Below, one piece after another: positions 15,284 to 23,535 of a stretch of DNA of 64,000 nucleotides; the first letter of the stretch is position 1; every line of letters starts with the position of its first letter. The position numbers and the translations under genes are program-made. Under the pieces are notes generated by a model. It made no database searches. It had not been told where the DNA came from and saw only the letters and a program-made list of their open reading frames with translations. The stretch is from DATGPD01 sp041398565 (GTDB lineage Bacteria; Planctomycetota; UBA1135; UBA2386): NCBI GenBank assembly GCA_041398565.1, contig JAWKUN010000002.1, positions 1,984,001-2,048,000 on the forward strand, in the 5' to 3' direction.

Positions 15284-17379
15284 GTCCCCCTCCGTTTGCG
15301 GCGGCGCAGCGTCTCTTCTTGCACCCCGTGACACTCGACGCACGTCTTCGGCAACGGCCGGTAGCGCGCCACGACGTGGTCGTCGATGCGCTCCGGCTTG
15401 TGGCAGGCCGAGCACTTGACTTCGGCGTGGGCGTCACCCAGCGGGAAGCGCGCGTCCAGATTGTGATTGAAGGTCAACGCACGGAAGTGCGTCGGCCGGT
15501 GACAGCGGGCGCAGTCGTTCCTGCCCTGCTGGACGAACTGGCCGCCGTGCGGGTCGTCGTGGCAGGCGGCACAGTCGCTGCCGCGGGCGTGCGCCCAGGT
15601 GCGGCCGTCCGTGTCCCCGGTGGCGAGCGGCGGGTGGCATGCGGCGCAACCGAGTTTCCCGTGCGCGCCATCGAGCGCGAAGCCGGTCCACAGCGCGTGG
15701 TCGAAGCCGTGCGACAGCGAGCGGAACGAGACTTCGTCGTGGCAGCGCGCGCAGCCCTCACCCGTGGGCGCGGCCTTGGGCGGAGTCGCGTCGAAGCGGC
15801 CGGCGTGCGGATCGCGGTGGCAGCGCTGGCAGCCATCGCCTTCGGCGAAGGTCTCGGCGACGCGGCCGAACCGGCGCCCGCGGGCGTCGGCTTCGGCGCG
15901 CGGTCGGTGGCAGCTGTCGCACCCGGCTTCGGCGTGGCTGCCTGCCAGGGCGAAGCCGGTCCAGGCTCCGTGGTCGAATCCCGGCGCGACGCCGGCGAAG
16001 CCGGTGGGCTGGTGGCAGTGTTCACAGGCACCGTGCGGAGGCGCAGTCCGCTCGGCCAGCGCGGGCGCGAAGAAGCCGTCGTGGGCGTCGGCGTGGCAGC
16101 CGTCGCACTGCGCCGTGGTGCCGGCGAAGACGCGGGCTCGGCCGGCTCCAGCAACCCGGTGGCAGCGATCGCAGGCGGTGTCGGCGTGCACTCCGGACAA
16201 GGGCAGCGCGGTGTCGGCGTGCCGTGCGACGTCGAAGGTGGGTGGGTCGAAGTGTGTGGCTGCATGGCAGGCGACACATGCCCCGGCGCTGAGCGGACTG
16301 GTTGCGAACTGGTCGGCGTGCGGATCCTCGTGGCAGGCGCCGCAGTCGTTCGCGCCGCGGCCGGGGTGGCGCGCGAGGAAGGGCGCGCCGCGCATCGGCG
16401 TCTCACCGTGACACTGCGCGCACGCGGCCTGGTCGTGCGGCGCGTCGAGGCGGAAGCCGGTGTATGCGTGCTGCGACGGCGTCAGCGTGTCGGCGGCGAC
16501 GGCAAAGTCGGCCTGCTCGGGCTGGTGGCAGGTGGCGCAGTTGTCGGCGCACCGTGGCGCAGCCCGTTCGTTCGCGGTCGTCGGACTCGTCGTCTGCGAG
16601 CCGGCGCCGCTGACGAAGGCGGCGGTGTGTGGCGAGGCGTGGCAATCGGCGCAGGTGCGGCTCGGCGCGGCGCGCCCCTCGCCGATCGCCGCCAACGAGT
16701 GGGCGGCGTCCTCGGCGTGGCACTCGGAGCAGGCGACGGCCGCATGGCCGCCGACCAGGGGGAGTCGACTCGCGTGCCCGCGCGCTTCGAGCGCATGGAA
16801 GTCTTCTTCGCCGTGGCACTCGGTGCAGGCGAGCTGCATGCGCCCGCCGTGCGCGTCGAGATGGCAGGCGGTGCACTCCCGGGTCAAGCCGAGGAAGCGG
16901 TGCTCACCCTCGCGCAGGACGTCGACGTCGGCCAGCAGATGGCAGGCGCCGCACTCGGCGTCGAGGTGACGGCCCTGCATTTCGTAGCCGACCATCGTGT
17001 GGTCGAAGGCTCGCATGTCGCCGATGCCGGCCTGTGCGAACGACACGCTGTTCACCAGCGCGAAGTCGGTGCCGTGGTGTTCGGAGTGGCACAGTGCGCA
17101 TTGGCTGCCGCGCTCCTTGCCGAGCCGGCCGTGCACGCCGCGCCCGTCGCCGAGCTGCGTGGCGATCGGTGCGTGGCAGGCCAGGCACGACGAGGTCATG
17201 TTCGACAGGAAGCCGCCGTGGCACTTGCGGCAGCTCTCGCCGCCGGCGAGCTTGTCGACCCTGGCGTGCACGGCGGCGACCGGCCCCGGCGCGCTGCGGC
17301 GCAGGTCGGCGACCGCCATGACCACGACGCCCAGGCCGGCGAGAACGGCGATCCACACGCGGGGATTGCGCCAAGTCAC
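15280..17379 (-). CDS. Membrane-anchored multihaem cytochrome with 23 CXXCH motifs
   Basis: A 699-residue cytochrome starting at a GTG (17379) that overlaps the stop of the oxidoreductase gene as GTGA; no other start fits. The N terminus (WIAVLAGLGVVVMAVADL) is one hydrophobic helix without a clear cleavage site, so it is probably an inner-membrane anchor with the rest in the periplasm. I count 23 CXXCH motifs, about one per 29 residues. They are arranged in a repeating module: CxxCHxDPHxxxF, then CxxCH, then F.H....F.L.G.H....CxxCH. The module is repeated at least five times, consistent with growth by internal duplication and with a long, wire-like haem chain. It probably takes electrons from the FAD protein encoded just upstream and passes them across the periplasm. 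Confidence 0.92.
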   Translation of the reverse strand: MTWRNPRVWIAVLAGLGVVVMAVADLRRSAPGPVAAVHARVDKLAGGESCRKCHGGFLSNMTSSCLACHAPIATQLGDGRGVHGRLGKERGSQCALCHSEHHGTDFALVNSVSFAQAGIGDMRAFDHTMVGYEMQGRHLDAECGACHLLADVDVLREGEHRFLGLTRECTACHLDAHGGRMQLACTECHGEEDFHALEARGHASRLPLVGGHAAVACSECHAEDAAHSLAAIGEGRAAPSRTCADCHASPHTAAFVSGAGSQTTSPTTANERAAPRCADNCATCHQPEQADFAVAADTLTPSQHAYTGFRLDAPHDQAACAQCHGETPMRGAPFLARHPGRGANDCGACHEDPHADQFATSPLSAGACVACHAATHFDPPTFDVARHADTALPLSGVHADTACDRCHRVAGAGRARVFAGTTAQCDGCHADAHDGFFAPALAERTAPPHGACEHCHQPTGFAGVAPGFDHGAWTGFALAGSHAEAGCDSCHRPRAEADARGRRFGRVAETFAEGDGCQRCHRDPHAGRFDATPPKAAPTGEGCARCHDEVSFRSLSHGFDHALWTGFALDGAHGKLGCAACHPPLATGDTDGRTWAHARGSDCAACHDDPHGGQFVQQGRNDCARCHRPTHFRALTFNHNLDARFPLGDAHAEVKCSACHKPERIDDHVVARYRPLPKTCVECHGVQEETLRRRKRRGT

Positions 17380-19709
17380 GTGCCGCCTCCGTCCCACATC
17401 TGGCCGTAGACCAAGGCGTTGACCAGGTGCACGAGGATGAGGAGCACCAGCAGCGCTGCCACCCAGCGGTGGGCGAAGCGCCAGGTCGCCAGGAGCGCAC
17501 GGAGATCCTCGAAGTGTCCGGCTGCGAGCGCGGCGCGGTGGCCCCGCCGCGCCAACGCGGCGATCTGCTGCACGTGACCCGTCGGGATGTCCTGGGCTTC
17601 GGCCGCGACTCGGAGGCGGGCGAGGAGGCGAGCGAGGTCGCGCTGACCGAACAGCAGCCCGGCGATGCGGCCCGGCAGTGAGCCGCGCCAGTGTCGGCGT
17701 TCGAGGAGTGCCTCGACTTCTCGGCGCGCCTGCGCCGCGAAGGCTGCCTCGGCACCGCTCGCGCCGGTCTGCCACGCCGCCTGCGCCCCCTCGAACTCGC
17801 GCCGCACCTCGGCGAGTTCGAGTTCGCGCCCGTTGGCCGCACGCGGCACGTAGGCGTAGAAGTAGCGGCCGACGACGCCGGTGACCACGAGCACCGCCAG
17901 GGCCCAGAAGGCGTGACCGCCGGGGGTGTCGCGTGGCGCCATCGCGGCGTGCAGCAGCGCGCACGACAAGGCCAACGTGCCGGTGAGCACGTGGCTGGTC
18001 ATCCAGGCGCGCAGCGATCCGAAACGGAACCCGGCGCGGCCGGCGCGGCGGAGCAGATACAGCAGGTTGACGACCACGAGCAGCAACGAGGCGATGCCGA
18101 GGGTCAGGCCGAGGTTGCGGCCCGGCCGCAGCCAGGCGTGTTTGTCGTGGGTGGGCCGCGCCGCCATCGGTAGCGCGTAGTAGTCGGCGTGCCACAGCAC
18201 GAAGGCGAGCGTGACGACGGCGAGGAGGAGGCCGCACAGGGAGGCCAGCGGCCAGCCGGAGCCGGTCGCGCGGGGCTGGCGCGGCGGCGGATGGTGGGCG
18301 GGATCGAACGACACGCCAGCCGCGCGCAGCAGTGGCAGCGGCGGGTTGCCGCCGACGAGCACGAACACGTCGTCGTTGGCCAAGCGTTCGTGGTGCGTGC
18401 TGCCGTCGGTCGAGCGCACGGCCAGGGTCACGGCGTCGTCCTCGATGCGCTGCACCTCGCTGCCGAAACGCACGTCGATGTGGCCGGCGGCGACCGCCTC
18501 CTGCAGGCGCGCCTCGTTCTTGCTGCGGATGCGGAAGAAGGCGTGCTTGCGGTAGGACAGCGTCACCGCGTTGCCGGGCTGGTCGGCGAGCGCCAGGGCT
18601 GCTTCGACGGCGCTGTCGCCGCCGCCGACCACGAGCACGCGACGGCCCTGGTAGGCCTGCGCGTCGATCAAGCCGTAGGCGACCTTGGTCCGCTCTTCGC
18701 CGGGCACGCCGAGCTGGCGCGGTGTGCCGCGCCGGCCGAGCGCCAGGCAGACGTGATGCGCGCGGTGCACCTCGTGCTGCGTGCGTACCGCGAAGGCCCC
18801 GTCTTCGCCGCGCGCTACCGCGTCGACTTCGCGCCCGCCGAGGATGGGCAGGCGGTGGGTGGCGGTGATGTCCTCCCACAGCTCGAGCAGCTCCTCCTTG
18901 GTGTAGCTCGGGCGGTCGAGGCGTCCGAAGCGGGGTAGGTCGACCGGCTGCGTCAGCACGAGCTTGCGGCGCGGGTACTTCGCCACCGTGCCCCCGGGGC
19001 CGGACGCCTGGTCGAGGACGACGAAGCGCAGGCCGAGGCGGCTGGCTTCGAGCGCGCAGGCCAGGCCCGCGGGTCCGGCGCCGACGATCACCAGATCGAG
19101 CACGGGGTCGGGCACGGGGTCGAGCGAGTCGCCGGTGTCGCAGCGTGCGTGGCCCGTCGGCGTCGCGACGCCTCGAGGCGCCGCTTCCAGGGCGCGTGCC
19201 GCCGCCGGCACCGGCGAGCAGCGCGCCGCCACCGCGCGGGCCACCCGGGTGCCGTGCTCGATGGCGGTCTTGACGAGGGCGTGTGCCGTGACCTCGCCGG
19301 CCAGGAACAAGCCGGGCTGCCCGACGGCCTCCAGCTCGGCGCTCACCGCCGGCACGTCGTCGCGCTCGGTCAGGTTGCCGAGCGTCACGACGATGGCTGC
19401 CGTGGGGCAGACGCGCTCGCACTCGGCGACGCCGACACAGCGTGCCCAGTTCACCACCGCCGCCTGCCCGTGCAGCATCGCCAGGACACCGTCTTCGGGG
19501 CAGGCATCGACGCAGGCACCACAGCCGACGCAGCGCGACAGATCGATCTCCGGATGCTGCAGCTGCGCCTTCGACGCCCCTTCGCGCTCGGCTCGCTCGC
19601 GCTCGGCGAGCGTCCCGGCCATGCGGGCAAGCTCGTGACGGCGGGCCAGCGCTACCAGGAGCGCCGCCACGGAACCGAGCACCAGGGCGATGAGGACGGT
19701 CCACGACAT
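17376..19709 (-). CDS. Membrane oxidoreductase: ferredoxin + FAD/NAD(P) + b-haem-like domains
   Basis: A 777-residue fusion. Residues 3-22 form an anchor helix. A ferredoxin domain follows, with a complete first cluster (Cys60, 63, 66, 70) and a second cluster lacking one ligand (Cys91, Val94, Cys97, Cys101). A thioredoxin-reductase-like flavoprotein domain has the FAD motif VGAGPAGLACA near residue 210 and the NAD(P) motif VGGGDSAVEA near 362, but no redox-active CxxC. The C-terminal third has transmembrane helices at about 486-507, 533-553, 571-590, 600-620 and 745-768. Two pairs of His spaced 14 apart (573/587 and 747/761) could hold two b-type haems. It probably links NAD(P)H or ferredoxin with the 23-haem cytochrome encoded next, with GTGA overlap. 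It is the first gene of the block. Confidence 0.87.
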   Translation of the reverse strand: MSWTVLIALVLGSVAALLVALARRHELARMAGTLAERERAEREGASKAQLQHPEIDLSRCVGCGACVDACPEDGVLAMLHGQAAVVNWARCVGVAECERVCPTAAIVVTLGNLTERDDVPAVSAELEAVGQPGLFLAGEVTAHALVKTAIEHGTRVARAVAARCSPVPAAARALEAAPRGVATPTGHARCDTGDSLDPVPDPVLDLVIVGAGPAGLACALEASRLGLRFVVLDQASGPGGTVAKYPRRKLVLTQPVDLPRFGRLDRPSYTKEELLELWEDITATHRLPILGGREVDAVARGEDGAFAVRTQHEVHRAHHVCLALGRRGTPRQLGVPGEERTKVAYGLIDAQAYQGRRVLVVGGGDSAVEAALALADQPGNAVTLSYRKHAFFRIRSKNEARLQEAVAAGHIDVRFGSEVQRIEDDAVTLAVRSTDGSTHHERLANDDVFVLVGGNPPLPLLRAAGVSFDPAHHPPPRQPRATGSGWPLASLCGLLLAVVTLAFVLWHADYYALPMAARPTHDKHAWLRPGRNLGLTLGIASLLLVVVNLLYLLRRAGRAGFRFGSLRAWMTSHVLTGTLALSCALLHAAMAPRDTPGGHAFWALAVLVVTGVVGRYFYAYVPRAANGRELELAEVRREFEGAQAAWQTGASGAEAAFAAQARREVEALLERRHWRGSLPGRIAGLLFGQRDLARLLARLRVAAEAQDIPTGHVQQIAALARRGHRAALAAGHFEDLRALLATWRFAHRWVAALLVLLILVHLVNALVYGQMWDGGGT

Positions 19710-19848
19710 CGGGGGGGTGTCGCGCGCCGCGACACCTCGCCGATCGGCAGCGGCGCGGTTTCACCTTGAGGCGGACTGGTTGGGCAACCGCCACTGCCAA
19801 CGGAGATCGGACTCGCGGCGGCAGGGTGGGGCCGGCGACGCTGGTGTT

Positions 19849-22410
19849 CTACGAGCCGAAGCCCAACAGCCGTCGGAGCAGGCCTGGCCTGGCAGGCGGT
19901 GCTGGGGCCGAGGCCGCCGGTGCCGTCGGCGTCGCCGGTTCGGGTAGAGCGGGCGCATCGCGCGCTGCGATGCCGCGGCGGGCAGCCACACGGCGCGCCG
20001 CGGCCGGGGTGGGTGCGGCGTCTGCCACTGGAGTAGGCTCCGGCGCGTGGGCGGCCGCCGGACCCGCCGGTGCCGACGCAGCCGTGTCGCCGCGCTGCTG
20101 CAGCGATCGGCGCGCCATCGTCGGTTCCTTGGCCGCCATCAAAGCATCGTGCACTTCGGCGGGAGCGATCTGCGCCTGCGCGAACAGCTCGGCCGCCCGG
20201 GCGTGGCCGAGACTCTGGATCACCTTTCGGTAGGCTGCGCCCCGTGTGGCGGCATCGCCGTGGTGGACTTGCTGGTTCGCCACAATCGCGGCAATCCGGC
20301 GCAGAGCTGCCACTCCATCCGGGGTCGAGGCCGTCTTCGGCGGGGTTGTGCGTGCCGCGAGGAACTTCGCGCGCTCCTTCGACGAACGCTTCGCCATTCC
20401 GCTCTGTCCGACCGACTCGAGGGCTTCGCACACCGAGTTCGCCGGCAGCTCGGCTCGATCGAAGAACTCGGCGGCACGCTGGTGACCCACTCTGGCGATG
20501 ACGATCCGCAACAGCTCGCCTCGTTGTTCCACTCTGTCCAGTCGATGGAGCGTCTCGGCGGCGTTCGTCGCGAGTGCGGCCGGTATGGTCGCCGTCGGGC
20601 TCCCGGGCGTCCCCGGCGTCGGATCGATCCGCGTCGGGTCCGAGCGCCGGGCCTCGAGACGGGCACGCTCCTTCGCGCATCGTTTGGCAGCGTCGGCACT
20701 CTGGATCGCTTGCAACGCCTCGTCCACGTCGCTCTCGGTCAAGCCAGCAGCATCGAAGAACTCGACGGCGCGCTGGTACCCGACCTGAGTGATGAGCTCG
20801 AGAAGTGAATGGCCGTCGTGCCGCGCATCGGCCTGGATCTCCGGATCCTTCGCCGCGTCGATCGCGGGTCCCGCGGGTGTTTGCCCCGCGGGAACGCTCT
20901 CGGTTGCCGTCGCACCAGCGGCGGCGGCGATGTCTGTTTCGGCGACGCGCTGAACCCGCTTTGCGGCCGCGTCGTGACCAGCGGCGACGAGCCCGCGCAC
21001 GATGGTCTTGCGCGCGAAGCCCAAGCCGATCAACTCGGGAACCGCGCGCGCGTAGCCCAGGTGCACGACGAGGCTGGAGAAGACGCGGCCGCGTTCTTGC
21101 AGGGGGCGTTGTGCGAAGCGCGGTTGCGCCAGAGAGGCACGGGCTTCCTCGAGTTCGAGGGGCGTCGACGCCGGCGCAGGCGTTGCGTCGGGCGATGAAG
21201 GCACGGGTGTCTTCGCGCTGCTACGTGCGGGCACCTCGACTGGCGGCGGTCCGCCGGCCACCGACTGCTCAGCGCCGATGACGGGGGGCGGATCGCGAGA
21301 GTGTTCCGGGGTCAGCGCGCTCGTGGAATTGGCGACCTCGGGCACCACGACCGCGGCCGCTCCGGCGAAGTCTGCCGTGGGCGAACTGGTCAGGGCGGCG
21401 CGCAAGGCGGCTTCGAGTGCCGCATGCCGCGTCGCGACCGCGAGCCAGAGCGTCAGCAGAGCGGCCCGGCAACCCTGCGCGACGTGCACGCCATCGGGAC
21501 GCGCGCCACCGTGCAAGTAGTGGTTGCGGAAGGCCCGCACGTCCTGGATCGCTCGGCGCATGACTTCGCCGTCGAGGCCAGGAAGACGTTCTGCGTCGCG
21601 TCCAAGCCCCAGGCGTTGCAGGATCTCCGCGAGTCCGCTGTGCGGCCCCTGTCCGCGTGACTTGCCGTCGACGGCGTTCAGGAGCCACGCAAGGTAGCCT
21701 TCGAGTGAGGCCCAGAGTCCGTTGAAGCGAGAGGTGAGATCGACCAGTTCGGTGACGTTGCGCTCGAATGCCAGCAGCAAGCCCTCGACCAGTGGGTACG
21801 GGTCGGGGTCGGCCAAGGTCAACGACCGACGCAGTACTTGTTGTACGTCATCGAGCGTGGGGCCTCGTGGTAGTAGGCGCTGCCAAAGGGCGGTGAAGTG
21901 CTCGCCGGCCGAAGTCGACAACCGCCGCCAGAGCTCGTCCAGTCGCTGCTCATGTGCGTCGGCCGCTATTGGTTGACGCCGGCGCAAGAAGCGCTGTCGC
22001 AGGAGATCCATCGTCGGCCGAAAGGTCTCGTTGCTGAGCGTGAGCCCATTGAAGCGCGGGAGTTCTGCCAGAGTGCTCGGCAGCACGACGTTGGACATCT
22101 CGAAGCGAAAGCCGTCGGCGAAGATGGGCACGACGTTTCGTCGGGACTGAAGGGCATGCTCGATCTCTCGGCGCAGCCAATCCTCGGGCGAGACGCATCG
22201 GACCAGGCTGCCCGGTGTCAGGATGACGACGAAGTGCGGCCGTTGTCCGATCTCGAGCAGCAGGGTTTCGTCGAAGAAGCCGCTGTCCAGGCGATCGATG
22301 TCGAGGAACACGTCGAAGCCGTACGACTCGAGATCTTGTGCCACCGTGCGCGCCAACCACGCGGAGGCGCGCCGGTAGCAGACGAAGACACCTGTCGCGA
22401 TCTCGGCCAT
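19849..22410 (-). CDS. TIR-domain protein with HEPN-like segment and four C-terminal repeats
   Basis: An 853-residue soluble protein. Residues 1-140 form a TIR domain: GVFVCYRRAS at the start, DVFLDIDRLD, FVVILTPGSL, then PEDWLRREIEHAL, where Glu82 is the candidate NADase glutamate, and NVVPIFADG. Residues about 215-330 are helical with RNHYLH, an R-x4-H pattern (Arg295, His300) as in HEPN RNases. After a Pro/Ala linker there are four repeats at about 443-490, 534-588, 631-690 and 724-775, with consensus G..RA.E.F..A....V..AL and a KR..KER tail. TIR effectors are known in bacterial immunity, where they deplete NAD+ or make signal nucleotides. No partner gene is adjacent, so the defence role is inferred. 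AAGG lies just before the ATG. Confidence 0.8.
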   Translation of the reverse strand: MAEIATGVFVCYRRASAWLARTVAQDLESYGFDVFLDIDRLDSGFFDETLLLEIGQRPHFVVILTPGSLVRCVSPEDWLRREIEHALQSRRNVVPIFADGFRFEMSNVVLPSTLAELPRFNGLTLSNETFRPTMDLLRQRFLRRRQPIAADAHEQRLDELWRRLSTSAGEHFTALWQRLLPRGPTLDDVQQVLRRSLTLADPDPYPLVEGLLLAFERNVTELVDLTSRFNGLWASLEGYLAWLLNAVDGKSRGQGPHSGLAEILQRLGLGRDAERLPGLDGEVMRRAIQDVRAFRNHYLHGGARPDGVHVAQGCRAALLTLWLAVATRHAALEAALRAALTSSPTADFAGAAAVVVPEVANSTSALTPEHSRDPPPVIGAEQSVAGGPPPVEVPARSSAKTPVPSSPDATPAPASTPLELEEARASLAQPRFAQRPLQERGRVFSSLVVHLGYARAVPELIGLGFARKTIVRGLVAAGHDAAAKRVQRVAETDIAAAAGATATESVPAGQTPAGPAIDAAKDPEIQADARHDGHSLLELITQVGYQRAVEFFDAAGLTESDVDEALQAIQSADAAKRCAKERARLEARRSDPTRIDPTPGTPGSPTATIPAALATNAAETLHRLDRVEQRGELLRIVIARVGHQRAAEFFDRAELPANSVCEALESVGQSGMAKRSSKERAKFLAARTTPPKTASTPDGVAALRRIAAIVANQQVHHGDAATRGAAYRKVIQSLGHARAAELFAQAQIAPAEVHDALMAAKEPTMARRSLQQRGDTAASAPAGPAAAHAPEPTPVADAAPTPAAARRVAARRGIAARDAPALPEPATPTAPAASAPAPPARPGLLRRLLGFGS

Positions 22411-22703
22411 CCTTGGACTCTGCCCGAGTATGGGGAGCTACCGGCCGACGCGCCAGTCGCGGCGGGCGACCGAGTGGCGCGTCACTCGCCACGGCGTGAT
22501 GCTCGTCGCATCCGGCCTCGCGACGTCGTGGGCTGAGGCGGCGGCACACGTCGCCAGGCTCGCCGGTAGCGTCTGGCGCCATCGCAACGGATCGGCGCGG
22601 CTTGGGGGGTGATCTCGAGCACGCGGAATCGGGAGCCAGGCGGCCGAAGAACGTCGCCCGTCGCCTCTACCTGGCTGCGCGTCGCTCGCGGGGCGCGCGC
22701 GCG
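22411..22703. other. Intergenic region upstream of the TIR gene
   Basis: About 290 bp between the DUF2959-like gene and the TIR gene. Short frames on both strands have no homology-like features and I see no repeats or strong hairpins. It should contain the TIR gene promoter, but no convincing hexamer pair is visible. Confidence 0.4.
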
Positions 22704-23381
22704 TCAGCGCGGCGCGGGCCGGGCCGCTTCGACCCGCATCGGCAGAGCGGCGCTGTCGACGTAGGCGCGCGCCGACTGCATGCAGCGGTCGAAGCCGGAG
22801 CCCAACTCTTGGCTCGAGCCGGCCAGCTTGCGCACCTCGGCCTCGATGGTCGCCACGGCGCTCGGGTTGAAGTCGTGTCCGAGGAACAGGGCGTGGTCCT
22901 TGATGCCGCGGTTGAACGTGTCGTACGCCCGCAGCGTCGGGTCGACGGCCTCGACGATGGCGTCGTAGCGCGCCTTGGTCTCGTCGAAGCGCGTCTGGCT
23001 GCGCTGCTTGATCTCCGGGCTCTGCATCGCCTGGATGTCGCGCGTCCAGCGCGAGAACACCGGGTCGGCGGCGCGCTTCATGCGGTCGACGCTGTAGCGC
23101 AGGTCCTTGGCCTGCTTCTCGGCATCCTCGATGGCTCGTACCAGCTCGGCGTGCGCGAGCACGGCGTCGCTCTGGAAGTCGGGCGCGACCATCGCCTGCA
23201 AGCGGCTCATCGCCAGGGTTGCCGCCTGCTTGGCCAGCTCCGAGTCGACGTGTACGCGCTCGATACAGCTCACCAGGTCGTCGACCTGTGCCAAGCTCTT
23301 GTCTTGGCCCGAGAACATGCCGCACGCGGGCAGCAGCAGCGCGCTGGCGACGAGAGCCAGCGTCCTGGCGGTCGGTTGCAA
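22704..23381 (-). CDS. DUF2959-like lipoprotein
   Basis: A 225-residue lipoprotein: the signal sequence TLALVASALLLPAC carries a lipobox (LPAC) with the lipidated Cys near residue 20. The mature part is almost entirely helical with heptad-like spacing (ELVRAIEDAEKQAKDLRYSV, ETKARYDAIVEAVDPTLRAY) and contains LFLGHDFNPSAVATIEAEV, resembling the conserved L.L.HnLNa.AIasLe.E stretch of DUF2959 proteins. Function of that family is unknown. The assignment rests on that one motif plus length and helical pattern. It lies about 155 bp downstream of the saccharopine-dehydrogenase-like gene on the same strand and is probably transcribed separately. Confidence 0.7.
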   Translation of the reverse strand: MQPTARTLALVASALLLPACGMFSGQDKSLAQVDDLVSCIERVHVDSELAKQAATLAMSRLQAMVAPDFQSDAVLAHAELVRAIEDAEKQAKDLRYSVDRMKRAADPVFSRWTRDIQAMQSPEIKQRSQTRFDETKARYDAIVEAVDPTLRAYDTFNRGIKDHALFLGHDFNPSAVATIEAEVRKLAGSSQELGSGFDRCMQSARAYVDSAALPMRVEAARPAPR

Positions 23382-23535
23382 AGTGTTCCCCCTGTCCGTG
23401 TGTTGTGCGACCGGCTCGCGTCGGGCGACGCCGGTGATCCAGATGTCGGCGCCCGGCCGGGTCTGCTTGAGCCGGCGGGCTCGGATCGAGACGCGCGGGC
23501 ACGTGCCGGGGGGCGACGTCCCGCCGGAGCGCCGA

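Noticed and set aside
15280..19800. A single 1506-codon minus-strand frame covering both the oxidoreductase region and the 23-haem cytochrome
   Set aside because: Upstream of the GTG at 17379 this frame is Arg/Pro-rich shadow sequence, while another frame encodes the complete FAD/ferredoxin protein ending in a GTGA overlap.
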